10,546 nucleotides of DNA, taken from contig CAAHEN010000015.1 in the NCBI GenBank assembly GCA_900772575.1, forward strand, positions 1 to 10,546. The letters are read 5' to 3'. The notes beneath the pieces were generated by a model. That model searched no databases, was not told the origin of the DNA, and was given only the letters and a program-made list of their open reading frames with translations. The DNA comes from Bacteroidaceae bacterium (GTDB lineage Bacteria; Bacteroidota; Bacteroidia; Bacteroidales; Bacteroidaceae). The position numbers and the translations under genes are program-made. Of the stretch, positions 1 through 7,989 are shown piece by piece (the first letter of the stretch is position 1; each line of letters opens with the position of its first letter).

Positions 1-793
1 CCTCTACAGTTTCGACCAAGACGCCGACGCCGAGCGCAACGTGCCTGCGGACGACGGGCGCTTCACCTTCGTCAGGAGCAACTTCCGCTACCTCACCAAT
101 TGGGTGCGCTACTACGGGCTGACGGCTGTCGACGGCATACTGGCCGACCTCGGCGTGTCGAGCCACCACTTCGACGACGAGACCCGCGGCTTCTCCTTCC
201 GTTTCGACGCCCCGCTAGACATGCGCATGAACGGACGCGCCGGACTGACCGCCGCCGACGTCGTCAACCGCTATGACGAGGCCGCCCTGGCACGCCTCTT
301 CCGCCTCTACGGCGAGCTCAAAAACGGTCGCAGCCTCGCCGCCGCCATCGTGCGCCAGCGCCAGAACGCGGAGATACGCACCGTCGAACAGCTCGTCGGC
401 ATCGCCAGCCCGCTCACTGGCCGCGACCGGGCGAAGAAAGACCTGGCCAAGGTGTTCCAGGCCCTGCGCATCGAGGTCAACCACGAGATGGACGCGCTGC
501 AGGAGATGCTCACCGCCACCGCGCAGGTGCTCCGTCCCGGTGGCCGCCTCGTCGTCCTGACCTACCACTCGCTCGAAGACCGCATGGTCAAGAACTTCAT
601 GCGGGCCGGCAACGTCGAGGGCGAGGTGGCGCAGGACTTCTACGGCAACCGCATCAGCACCATGCGCCCCGTCACCAACAAGGTGATCGTCCCCGACGCC
701 GACGAGCAAGAGCGCAACCCCCGCAGCCGCAGTGCCAAACTGCGCATCGCCGAGCGCACCGACGTCCAGACACACCACGACAATGAAAGATAA
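1..793 (+). CDS. rsmH: 16S rRNA m4C1402 methyltransferase RsmH (MraW), 5'-truncated by window edge
   Basis: RsmH uses S-adenosylmethionine to N4-methylate C1402 in the decoding centre of 16S rRNA. The reading frame is already open at base 2 and begins LYSFDQDADAERN, which is the SAM-binding strand region, so the true start lies upstream. About 263 of the usual 300 or so residues are present. Family hallmarks seen are GILADLGVSSHHFDD followed by RGFSFRFDAPLDMRMN (near 140-233), VFQALRIEVNHEMDAL (near 451-498), GGRLVVLTYHSLEDRMV (near 538-589) and the basic C-terminal NPRSRSAKLRIAER. The stop is TAA at 791-793. The next gene starts inside this one (11-base overlap), which points to translational coupling. 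RsmH normally heads the dcw operon behind mraZ, which would lie to the left of the window. The identification is secure; only the N-terminus is missing. Confidence 0.96.
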   Translation, partial: LYSFDQDADAERNVPADDGRFTFVRSNFRYLTNWVRYYGLTAVDGILADLGVSSHHFDDETRGFSFRFDAPLDMRMNGRAGLTAADVVNRYDEAALARLFRLYGELKNGRSLAAAIVRQRQNAEIRTVEQLVGIASPLTGRDRAKKDLAKVFQALRIEVNHEMDALQEMLTATAQVLRPGGRLVVLTYHSLEDRMVKNFMRAGNVEGEVAQDFYGNRISTMRPVTNKVIVPDADEQERNPRSRSAKLRIAERTDVQTHHDNER

Positions 794-1346
794 GGAACCA
801 GACAACAACGGGCACGACACCCTGCCCGATGATCTTCTAGACCGCGCCACGGCCACACAGCAGGCCGGTGAGGCCGGTGAGGCCGCCGCGACGGAGCCAG
901 CCGACGCTGCGCCGAAACGCCAGCGCAGCGAGCGCGAGGAGCGGGCGCGCCGCGCCTTCAAGCAGCTGACCGACATCGACGACGAGGACGACGACACCGG
1001 TGGCAACCTCAGCCTGCGCGGCATTCTCGGTGGCGACATACTCGGCTCAGCGCGCTTCCGCCGCCAAATATGGTATATCCTCTTCGTCTGCATCCTGGCC
1101 ATCATCTACATCAGCAACCGCTATGCCTGCCAGCGCATGGAGATACGCCGCGAAGAGCTCAACCGTGAGCTCGCCGACCGCAAGTTCAAGGCCCTGACCA
1201 TCTCCGCAGAGCTCACCGAGTTCTCCATGCGCAACAACATCGAGGGCAACCTGCCCGACTCCACACTCGGCACCCCGACCAACGCCTCCTACTACCTCCC
1301 TATCGACCCCGCCGACAGTGCCGGCGGAGAAGCACAGGCCGACTGA
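783..1346 (+). CDS. ftsL: Bacteroidota-type FtsL-like cell division protein
   Basis: This is a 187-residue single-pass inner-membrane protein in the ftsL slot between rsmH and ftsI. The start chosen is ATG 783 (MKDKEPDN), overlapping the rsmH stop; the frame is open further upstream, but only through rsmH coding sequence. Residues 1-95 are a charged, Ala/Glu/Arg/Asp-rich cytoplasmic segment. LRGILGGD and FRRQ precede a membrane span at about 96-114 (IWYILFVCILAIIYISNRY). A periplasmic helix likely to form a coiled coil follows (about 117-150, MEIRREELNRELADRKFKAL). The tail carries NASYYLPI, like the NPPYLI-type end of Bacteroidota FtsL homologs as I recall them. By family knowledge, FtsL bridges FtsQ/DivIC-type partners and the FtsW-FtsI synthase at the septum. 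The N-terminal charged segment looks about 60-70 residues longer than in the Bacteroides homologs I remember. Sequence similarity to proteobacterial FtsL is low; the call rests on context and the Bacteroidota pattern. Confidence 0.85.
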   Translation: MKDKEPDNNGHDTLPDDLLDRATATQQAGEAGEAAATEPADAAPKRQRSEREERARRAFKQLTDIDDEDDDTGGNLSLRGILGGDILGSARFRRQIWYILFVCILAIIYISNRYACQRMEIRREELNRELADRKFKALTISAELTEFSMRNNIEGNLPDSTLGTPTNASYYLPIDPADSAGGEAQAD

Positions 1347-1404
1347 GGCACGGCGCGCCCGGCACGGGCACCACTCCACATAGACACAAAGACTTGTTCG
1401 CCTC

Positions 1405-3780
1405 ATGAACTTCCAGAGCAAAAAAACCATGCCGCGTTACTTCCTCGTGACGCTCGTATTGGCCCTGGCCGGCATCTGTGCCGTCGGCAAGGCCATCTAC
1501 ACCATGACCATCGACCGCGACCGCTGGATACGCATGAGCCAACTGCTCGTCCGCCAAGACCGCCCCCTGCCGGCCAAGCGCGGCAACATCCTCGCCGCCG
1601 ACGGGCAAATTCTCGCCGCCTCGCTCCCGGAATACCAGATCTACTTCGACTTCATGTCATGGGAGCGCGACGACAGCATGCGCGTCAAAGACCAAGTGCG
1701 CCGCGACACGCTCCTGAAAGACTCCATCCTCGACCTGGCCTGCAAGGGCATGCACCGCATCTTCCCCGACATCGACCCCGCGCGGCTCAAGGCACACCTC
1801 AAAGAGGGCCGCAAACAGAAGAGCCACTACTGGCCCGTCTACACCGCCGACGTCAGCACCCTGCCCCTGCGCCCGGGCCGCAACCGCCGCATCACCTACA
1901 TCGAATACAGCGAGGTGCGCGAGCTGCCGCTGTTCAACGTCAAGTCGAGCGTCAACTATGTCAAGACCGAAATGCGCAAGCGTCCCTTCGGCGAGATGGC
2001 GCGCCGCACCATCGGCGACTTCGAGGACACCGCCCGCTATGGCCTCGAACTGACCTTCGACTCCCTTCTGGCCGGGCACCCTGGCCGGTTCCATTACCAG
2101 AAGGTGCTCAACCGCAAGGTGCAGATCGTCGACGAGCCGGCTGTCGACGGGTGCGACGTCGTCACGACCCTCGACGTCAGCATGCAGCAGATCTGTGAGC
2201 AGGCCCTCGGCGAGAAACTCAAAGAGATCGACGCGAAGTCGGGTGTCTGCATCCTCATGGAGACCGCCACCGGCGACATCAAGGCCATGACCAGCCTCTC
2301 GCGGCACAGCGACGGCACCTACCACGAAGACCGTGCACACGCCGTCACCGACCTCTACGAGCCCGGCTCGGTGTTCAAGCCCCAGTCGTTCCTCGTGGCC
2401 TTCGACGACGGCATGATCAAGATGACGGACGCCGTCAACGTCGGGGGCGGCATCCACAACTTCGGCCAGCGCAAGATGAAAGACCACAACTGGCGCTCGG
2501 GCGGCTACGGCACCCTCACCGTGCCGCAGATCATCGGCAACTCGTCAAACGTCGGTGTGAGCGTGCTCATCAACGAGCACTACCACGACAACCCGCGCCG
2601 CTTCGTCGACGGCCTCTACCGCATCGGCTCGGCCGAAGACCTGAAGATTCCCCTGCCCGGCTACATGAAGCCCCGCATACGCCGCCCCGGCGAAGGCGCC
2701 TACTGGTCGGCTACGACGCTGCCCTGGATGAGCATCGGCTACGAGACACAGGTGACGCCCATCAACACCCTGACCTTCTACAACGGCATCGCCAACAACG
2801 GCCGCCTCGTCCGCCCACGGCTGGTCAAGGCCGTCACGCGCGACGGCGAGACGGTCAGGAAATATCCTGTCCACGTCCTGCGCGAGCACATGGCCAGCAC
2901 CGAGGCCGTCAGCGACGTCAGGGCCTGCCTGGAGTATGTGACCACCCGCGGCGTCGGCAAGGCCGCCGCCTCCCGCCTCTTTCCCGTGGCCGGCAAGACC
3001 GGAACGGCGCAAATCTGGACCGGCGGCGGGCGGACGTCGGAATATTTCATTACCTTTGCGGGATACTTCCCCGCCGACAAGCCGCTCTACTCGTGCATCG
3101 TCTGCATCCGCAAGCCGGCGCCGGCGTCGGGCGGCGGCATGTGCGGCCCCGTCTTCAAGCGCGTGGCCGAGGCCATCATGGCCCGCAAGCGCATCGCTGA
3201 TTACACCGCCGCCCGCGACACGACGCGCACCGCTGGCACCCTGCAATGCCCCGGCGACATGCGCGCCACGAGCCGCCTCTTCAGCGGACTGGGACTGCCG
3301 GCGCCGGGCAACCTCGCCAGCGCCAATGCTCCGGCGTGGGGCGTCATGAAGCTCTACAGCGGACAGGCCGACGCACAACCGGCCGAAGCCATGACCGGAC
3401 GCGTCCCCGACGTCACAGGCTACGGACTGCGCGACGCCGTCTGCCGGCTCGAGGAGATGGGACTGCGCGTCAAGGCCAAAGGCACCGGACGCGTGACGGC
3501 GCAGAGCCTGCCCTTCGGCCACACCGTCAAACGCGGTGAGACCATCACCCTGACCCTCGGACTGCCCCGACGCGACCACAAGGCTGCGGCACCGGCTCCC
3601 ACCGCACCGCCACCGCCGCCCGACACGGCAAGGCGTCCCGCCGCAGCGGACAAGCCCCTGCCCAAGGAAAAGCCGCGCGAGAAGGAGAAACCAAAACCCA
3701 AGGAAAAGGCAAGGCCCAAGGAGAAGGTGCCCGACAAGGCCAAGCCAAAGGCCGGAACCAAACGCAAAACCAACACCTGA
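1405..3780 (+). CDS. ftsI: Class B penicillin-binding protein FtsI (PBP3/PBP2x-like) with PASTA domain
   Basis: This is the septal D,D-transpeptidase that cross-links peptidoglycan made by FtsW; it is anchored in the inner membrane with its catalytic part in the periplasm. The 791-residue protein has an N-terminal membrane anchor (about 10-33), the class B pedestal/dimerisation region opening with RPLPAKRGNILAADGQILAA, and the transpeptidase domain. All three active-site motifs are present: SVFK with Ser322 as nucleophile and Lys325, SSN at 380-382, and KTGT at 531-534. A single PASTA domain spans about 666-719, starting GRVPDVTGYGLRDA. The last 70 or so residues are an unusual Pro/Ala then Lys/Glu/Pro-rich tail with hexapeptide repeats, making the protein longer than the roughly 700-720 residues I expect in Bacteroidales. 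ATG 1405 was chosen because it starts the conserved MNFQSKK-MPRYF segment; ATG 1429 is an alternative. It lies 58 bases after ftsL and 21 before murE, within the same operon. Confidence 0.95.
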   Translation: MNFQSKKTMPRYFLVTLVLALAGICAVGKAIYTMTIDRDRWIRMSQLLVRQDRPLPAKRGNILAADGQILAASLPEYQIYFDFMSWERDDSMRVKDQVRRDTLLKDSILDLACKGMHRIFPDIDPARLKAHLKEGRKQKSHYWPVYTADVSTLPLRPGRNRRITYIEYSEVRELPLFNVKSSVNYVKTEMRKRPFGEMARRTIGDFEDTARYGLELTFDSLLAGHPGRFHYQKVLNRKVQIVDEPAVDGCDVVTTLDVSMQQICEQALGEKLKEIDAKSGVCILMETATGDIKAMTSLSRHSDGTYHEDRAHAVTDLYEPGSVFKPQSFLVAFDDGMIKMTDAVNVGGGIHNFGQRKMKDHNWRSGGYGTLTVPQIIGNSSNVGVSVLINEHYHDNPRRFVDGLYRIGSAEDLKIPLPGYMKPRIRRPGEGAYWSATTLPWMSIGYETQVTPINTLTFYNGIANNGRLVRPRLVKAVTRDGETVRKYPVHVLREHMASTEAVSDVRACLEYVTTRGVGKAAASRLFPVAGKTGTAQIWTGGGRTSEYFITFAGYFPADKPLYSCIVCIRKPAPASGGGMCGPVFKRVAEAIMARKRIADYTAARDTTRTAGTLQCPGDMRATSRLFSGLGLPAPGNLASANAPAWGVMKLYSGQADAQPAEAMTGRVPDVTGYGLRDAVCRLEEMGLRVKAKGTGRVTAQSLPFGHTVKRGETITLTLGLPRRDHKAAAPAPTAPPPPPDTARRPAAADKPLPKEKPREKEKPKPKEKARPKEKVPDKAKPKAGTKRKTNT
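3661..3750 (+). repeat. Five-unit hexapeptide (18-bp) repeat in the C-terminal tail of FtsI
   Basis: Five consecutive 18-bp units encode PKEKPR, EKEKPK, PKEKAR, PKEKVP and DKAKPK (FtsI residues about 753-782). The consensus is x-K-(E/A)-K-x-x. CCCAAGGAAAAG occurs exactly at 3661-3672 and 3697-3708, with a one-base variant at 3715-3726. The repeat is purely coding and in frame. It sits beyond the PASTA domain, so it would be an extended, strongly basic periplasmic tail. Function is unknown. Confidence 0.85.
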
Positions 3781-3801
3781 AACACACATACACGTCTCAA
3801 C

Positions 3802-5259
3802 ATGCAGCTGTCTGAAATATTGAAGACCGTCAGCCCACTCGAAGTGTGCGGCTGCCTGGAACAGGAAATCACCGGCGTCAACATCGACTCACGCCTCGTC
3901 GGCACGGGCGACCTCTTCGTGGCCGTCAAGGGCACGCAGGCCGACGGCCATGCCTACATCGGCAAGGCCATCGAGAAGGGCGCCACGGCCATCCTCGTCA
4001 GTGAGCCCATACCCACTGAGCGGCCGGAGGGCGTCACCTTCGTCCGTGTGGCCGACACCGAGGCCGCCGTAGGCCCCGTGGCGACGCAGTTCTACGGCGA
4101 CCCGAGCCGCCACCTGACCCTCGTCGGCGTCACGGGCACCAACGGCAAGACGACCATCGCCACACTGCTCTACAACATGTTCCGCGCCTTCGGCCACCGC
4201 TGCGGCCTCTGTTCCACCGTGTGCAACTACATAGACGGCGAGGCCGTCCCGACCGAGCACACCACGCCCGATCCCATCACCCTCAACCGCCTGCTGGCCC
4301 GCATGGTCGAGGCGGGCTGCGACTATGCCTTCATGGAGTGCAGCTCACACGCCATCCACCAGAAGCGCATCGGCGGCCTGCGCTTCGCCGGCGGCCTCTT
4401 CACCAACCTGACGCGCGACCATCTCGACTACCACAAGACCTTCGAGAACTACCGCAACGCGAAGAAAGCCTTCTTCGACGGCCTCGACGCCGAGGCGTTC
4501 GCCATCACCAACGCCGACGACCGCAACGGCCTCTTCATGGTGCAGAACACCGCTGCCACCGTCAAGACCTACTCCACTCGCACAGCCGCCGACTTCAAGG
4601 GGCGCATACTCGAAGAGAGCATCGAGGGCATGCTGCTCGACATCGACGGACGCCAGGTCAGCGTCAGCTTCGTCGGCCGCTTCAACGTGTCGAACCTGCT
4701 GGCCGTCTACGGCGCCGCCATCATGCTCGGCCACTCGCCCGAGGAGACGCTGCGTGTGCTCTCAACGCTCCATCCCGTCAACGGCCGCTTCGAGGCGATC
4801 CGCTCGCCGAAGGGCTACAGCGCCGTCATCGACTATGCCCACACGCCCGACGCCCTGGCCAACGTGCTCACCGCCATTCACGAGATCATCAAGGGCAAGG
4901 GCAAGGTCATCACCGTCTGCGGCGCTGGCGGCAACCGCGACAAGGGCAAGCGGCCACTCATGGCACAGGAGGCCGCCAACCGCAGCGACCGCGTCATCAT
5001 CACCAGCGACAACCCCCGCTTCGAGGAGCCGCAAGCCATCATCGACGACATGCTCGCCGGACTCGACGCCGCGCAGAAAGCCAAGACCATCAGTATCGTG
5101 GACCGCCGCGAGGCCATCCGCGCCGCCGCCATGATGGCTGAGCCCGGCGACGTCATTCTCGTGGCGGGCAAGGGGCACGAGCCCTACCAGGAGGTCAAAG
5201 GCGTCAAGCACCACTTCGACGACCACGAGGAGGTGCGGGCGGCCTTCGGCATCGCCTGA
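3802..5259 (+). CDS. murE: UDP-N-acetylmuramoyl-tripeptide synthetase MurE (meso-diaminopimelate-adding)
   Basis: MurE is a cytoplasmic ATP-dependent ligase that adds the third residue of the stem peptide to UDP-MurNAc-L-Ala-D-Glu. The 485-residue protein is full length for the family. The N-terminal UDP-binding part contains ITGVNIDSRLV and GDLFVAVKGTQADGHAYI. The ATP-binding P-loop is GTNGKTT at residues 112-118. TNLTRDHLDYHKTFENY leads to the AKK motif, whose Lys221 is the probable carbamylated lysine. The C-terminal domain contains GRFEAIRSPKGYSAVIDYAH, GAGGNRDKGKR and DNPR at 403-406. DNPR is the signature for meso-diaminopimelate rather than lysine specificity, so a DAP-type peptidoglycan is inferred. 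ATG 3802 gives the standard N-terminus (MQLSEILK). No Shine-Dalgarno sequence is visible, as is usual in Bacteroidota. It follows ftsI by 21 bases and is followed by a 76-base gap with a strong hairpin. Confidence 0.97.
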   Translation: MQLSEILKTVSPLEVCGCLEQEITGVNIDSRLVGTGDLFVAVKGTQADGHAYIGKAIEKGATAILVSEPIPTERPEGVTFVRVADTEAAVGPVATQFYGDPSRHLTLVGVTGTNGKTTIATLLYNMFRAFGHRCGLCSTVCNYIDGEAVPTEHTTPDPITLNRLLARMVEAGCDYAFMECSSHAIHQKRIGGLRFAGGLFTNLTRDHLDYHKTFENYRNAKKAFFDGLDAEAFAITNADDRNGLFMVQNTAATVKTYSTRTAADFKGRILEESIEGMLLDIDGRQVSVSFVGRFNVSNLLAVYGAAIMLGHSPEETLRVLSTLHPVNGRFEAIRSPKGYSAVIDYAHTPDALANVLTAIHEIIKGKGKVITVCGAGGNRDKGKRPLMAQEAANRSDRVIITSDNPRFEEPQAIIDDMLAGLDAAQKAKTISIVDRREAIRAAAMMAEPGDVILVAGKGHEPYQEVKGVKHHFDDHEEVRAAFGIA

Positions 5260-5276
5260 GCGCAACTGACAGCAAT

Positions 5277-5303
5277 GCCCGGGGCGGCACTTCCGCCCCG
5301 GGC
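5277..5303 (+). repeat. Perfect 11-bp GC-only hairpin in the murE-mraY gap
   Basis: The arm GCCCGGGGCGG (5277-5287) pairs perfectly with CCGCCCCGGGC (5293-5303) across a 5-base loop, CACTT. It starts 17 bases after the murE stop and ends 32 bases before the mraY start. No T-run follows on the plus strand, and none precedes it that would serve the minus strand, so it is not a canonical intrinsic terminator. Possible roles are mRNA 3'-end stabilisation or processing, partial attenuation, or a copy of a dispersed palindromic repeat. Confidence 0.85.
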
Positions 5304-5335
5304 CACATCCATCACTTACAACAGGCCCAAAACAC

Positions 5336-6607
5336 ATGCTGTACTATCTCTTCAGATTCCTCGAACAATTCGGTGTGCCCGGCTCCAACATGTGGAGCTA
5401 CGTCTCGTTCCGCGCCTTGCTTGCCCTGATGCTGGCCCTCGTCGTCTCGGCATGGTTCGGCGAGTACTTCATCAAGTGGATGAAGCGCCACAACATCAGC
5501 GAGACCCAGCGCGACGCCGCCATCGACCCCTTCGGCGTCCAGAAACTCAATGTCCCCTCCATGGGCGGCATCATCATCATCGTCTCCATCCTCGTGCCGT
5601 GCCTGTTGCTCGGCCGCCTGCGCAACATCTACATGATCCTCATGATCGTCACCACGGTGTGGCTCGGCCTGCTGGGCTTTCTGGACGATTACATCAAGAT
5701 TTTCAAGAAGAACAAGGACGGGCTCTCGGGCAAGTTCAAGATACTCGGGCAGGTGGGCATCGGCTTGGTCGTCGGCCTCGTGCTCTACTTCAGCCCCGAC
5801 GCCGTCGTCCGCGAGAATGTCGAAATGCAGCGGCAGGGCGCCCGCACCGAGGTGGTGCACAAGAGCGAGGCCGTCAAGTCGACCAAGACCACCATTCCCT
5901 TTGTCAAGAACAACAACCTCGACTACACGGAGCTGGTGGCCTTCTGCGGCAAGTATAAGACCCAGGCCGGCTGGATCCTCTTCGTCATCGTCACCATCTT
6001 CGTCATCACCGCCGTCAGCAACGGCGCCAACCTCAACGACGGCATGGACGGCATGGCGGCGGGCAACTCGGCCATCATCTGCATCGCACTGGGCATACTG
6101 GCGTATGTGTCGAGCCACATCGAGTTTGCCAGCTACCTGAACATCATGTACATACCGGGCTCGCAGGAGCTCGTCATCTTCATCTGCGCCATGGTGGGCG
6201 CGCTGATCGGCTTTCTCTGGTACAACGCCTATCCGGCACAGATATTCATGGGCGACACCGGTTCGCTGACCATCGGCGGCGTCATCGCCGTCCTGGCCAT
6301 CATCATCCACAAGGAACTGCTCATTCCTATTCTCTGCGGCGTCTTCCTCGTCGAGAGCCTGAGCGTCATCTTCCAGGTGGAATATTTCAAGACCGGCAAG
6401 CGGCGCGGCCTGCGCCGGCGCCTCTTCAAGCGCACGCCCATCCACGACAACTTCCGCGTCCTGCCCGGACAGCTCGACCCGACGTGCACCTATGTCTTCA
6501 AAAACTGGCCCCGCGGCGCCTGGCACGAGTCAAAAATCACCGTCCGCTTCTGGATCACGACCATCCTGCTCGCCGCCGCCACCATCATCACCCTGAAAAT
6601 AAGATAA
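5336..6607 (+). CDS. mraY: Phospho-N-acetylmuramoyl-pentapeptide transferase MraY
   Basis: MraY is a polytopic inner-membrane enzyme that transfers phospho-MurNAc-pentapeptide from UDP to undecaprenyl phosphate, forming lipid I. The 423-residue sequence begins MLYYLFRFLEQFGVPG. It has the NVPSMGGIIII segment, the catalytic aspartate pair in FLDDYIK (Asp117, Asp118), NLNDGMDGMAAG (232-243) and FMGDTGSLTIGG (Asp307, matching the catalytic Asp267 of E. coli). The C-terminus ends TIITLKIR. It is about 60 residues longer than E. coli MraY because of an insert between about 160 and 205, which I believe is normal for Bacteroidota. The loop matching E. coli PIHHHY reads PIHDNF (His370, Asp371, Asn372), so only the first histidine of the triplet is kept. 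ATG 5336 gives the expected N-terminus. The stop at 6605-6607 directly abuts the murD start. Confidence 0.97.
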   Translation: MLYYLFRFLEQFGVPGSNMWSYVSFRALLALMLALVVSAWFGEYFIKWMKRHNISETQRDAAIDPFGVQKLNVPSMGGIIIIVSILVPCLLLGRLRNIYMILMIVTTVWLGLLGFLDDYIKIFKKNKDGLSGKFKILGQVGIGLVVGLVLYFSPDAVVRENVEMQRQGARTEVVHKSEAVKSTKTTIPFVKNNNLDYTELVAFCGKYKTQAGWILFVIVTIFVITAVSNGANLNDGMDGMAAGNSAIICIALGILAYVSSHIEFASYLNIMYIPGSQELVIFICAMVGALIGFLWYNAYPAQIFMGDTGSLTIGGVIAVLAIIIHKELLIPILCGVFLVESLSVIFQVEYFKTGKRRGLRRRLFKRTPIHDNFRVLPGQLDPTCTYVFKNWPRGAWHESKITVRFWITTILLAAATIITLKIR

Positions 6608-7951
6608 ATGAGAATCGTAGTCTTGGGCGCTGCCGAGAGCGGCGTCGGCGCTGCCATACTCGCGCAGCGCGAAGGTTTCGATGTGTTCGTCTCCGACATG
6701 GGGCACATCAAGGACAGCTATAAGGCTGAGCTCGACCGCCGTGGCTTGGCTTGGGAAGAGGGGCACCACACGCCGGAGCTCATACTCAGCGCCGACGAGA
6801 TCATCAAGAGCCCCGGCATTCCGGAAGACGCCCCGATGGTCTGCCGTGCCCGCGAGAAGGGCATTCCCGTCATCAGCGAGATCGAGTTTGCCGGCCGCTA
6901 CACTGACGCCCGCATGATCTGCATCACCGGCAGCAACGGCAAGACCACCACCACCTCGCTCATCTACCACATCCTCCGCAAGGCGGGCTGCGACGCCGGA
7001 CTGGCCGGCAACATCGGGCACAGCCTGGCCCGCCAGGTGGCCGAGGCGCCACACACGACCTATGTCATCGAACTCTCGTCGTTCCAGCTCGACGACATGT
7101 TCGACTTCCGCGCCGACATCGCCGTATTGCTCAACATCACCCCCGACCACCTGGACCGCTACGGCTTCTGCATGCAGAACTATGTCGACGCCAAGATGCG
7201 CATCATCCGCAACCAGCGCCCGGCGGACACCTTCATCTACTGGGCTGAGGACGAGCACATCGGCACCGAACTGAAGAAGTATGACGAGCCGGCGCACATC
7301 TGCCCCTTCACCGACGAGCCGCAGCCGGGCAGCGCGGGCTATGCCGACGGCGGCGTCTTCCGCCTCACCGCGCCACAGCCCTTCGAGATGCCGCTCGCCG
7401 AACTCTCGCTGCCCGGCCGGCACAACCTGCGCAACTCACTCGCCGCCGCCATGGCCGCCCTCGCCGCCGGTGTGCCGGCTGACACGGTGCAGGCTGGACT
7501 GTCTGACTTTCCCGGCGTCGAGCACCGGCTGGAACGCGTCTGCGACGTGGCCGGCGTGCATTATGTCAACGACTCGAAGGCCACGAACGTCGATGCCTGC
7601 TACTGTGCCCTGGAGAGCATGAAGACGCCCGTGATCCTGATTCTCGGGGGGAAAGACAAGGGCAACGACTATGCCGAAATCATGCCCATGGTCCGCGAGA
7701 AATGCCGCGCCATCGTCTACCTCGGTGCCGACAACGCCAAGTTGCACGCCAACTTCGACAGCCTCGGCCTGCCCGTGGCCGACACACACTGCATGGCCGA
7801 CTGTGTGGCCGCCTGCGCCCGGCTGGCACAGCCCGGCGACACCGTGCTGCTCAGCCCCTGCTGCGCCAGCTTCGACCTTTTCCACAACATGGAAGACCGC
7901 GGTTGCCAGTTCAAGGCCCGTGTCCGCGAACTGCCCACCGCCCGCGGCTAG
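6608..7951 (+). CDS. murD: UDP-N-acetylmuramoyl-L-alanine:D-glutamate ligase MurD
   Basis: MurD is a cytoplasmic ATP-dependent ligase that adds D-glutamate to UDP-MurNAc-L-Ala. The 447-residue protein has the N-terminal Rossmann-like segment VLGAAESGVGAAILAQREGF, the SPGIPEDAPMV motif and the P-loop GSNGKTT at 108-114. Further motifs are LAGNIGHSLA, ELSSFQLDD, LNITPDHLDRY, VNDSKATNVDA and ILGGKDKGNDY. The C-terminal segment usually read as SPACASFD is here SPCCASFD (Cys418 in place of the usual Ala), a minor difference next to the substrate pocket. ATG 6608 begins the base after the mraY stop TAA, so no spacer exists and translational coupling is likely. A 38-base gap without notable structure precedes ftsW. 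Confidence 0.97.
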   Translation: MRIVVLGAAESGVGAAILAQREGFDVFVSDMGHIKDSYKAELDRRGLAWEEGHHTPELILSADEIIKSPGIPEDAPMVCRAREKGIPVISEIEFAGRYTDARMICITGSNGKTTTTSLIYHILRKAGCDAGLAGNIGHSLARQVAEAPHTTYVIELSSFQLDDMFDFRADIAVLLNITPDHLDRYGFCMQNYVDAKMRIIRNQRPADTFIYWAEDEHIGTELKKYDEPAHICPFTDEPQPGSAGYADGGVFRLTAPQPFEMPLAELSLPGRHNLRNSLAAAMAALAAGVPADTVQAGLSDFPGVEHRLERVCDVAGVHYVNDSKATNVDACYCALESMKTPVILILGGKDKGNDYAEIMPMVREKCRAIVYLGADNAKLHANFDSLGLPVADTHCMADCVAACARLAQPGDTVLLSPCCASFDLFHNMEDRGCQFKARVRELPTARG

Positions 7952-7989
7952 TGTCACCGCCCCCTCGGTTCTAAAACGTCATCACCGTC

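Noticed and set aside
41..43. GTG at 41 as the start of rsmH.
   Set aside because: The frame is open and recognisably RsmH (LYSFDQDADAERN) from base 2, so the gene is cut by the window edge.
732..782. An upstream in-frame ATG (732) for the FtsL-like protein.
   Set aside because: It would add 17 residues read wholly from rsmH coding sequence in another frame. ATG 783 gives a small overlap typical of this operon.
1357..1369. GCCCG-GCA-CGGGC stem in the ftsL-ftsI gap.
   Set aside because: It is only 5 bp and is expected often by chance in such G+C-rich DNA; no T-run follows.
2545..3789. A 414-codon open frame on the minus strand over ftsI.
   Set aside because: G+C-rich coding DNA often leaves long antisense frames. 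Its product shows no recognisable domain, and the plus strand encodes an intact FtsI with all catalytic motifs.
5312..6526. A 404-codon open frame on the minus strand over mraY.
   Set aside because: It is a low-complexity Asp/Glu/His/Ala-rich translation mirroring MraY codons, without domain or membrane features.
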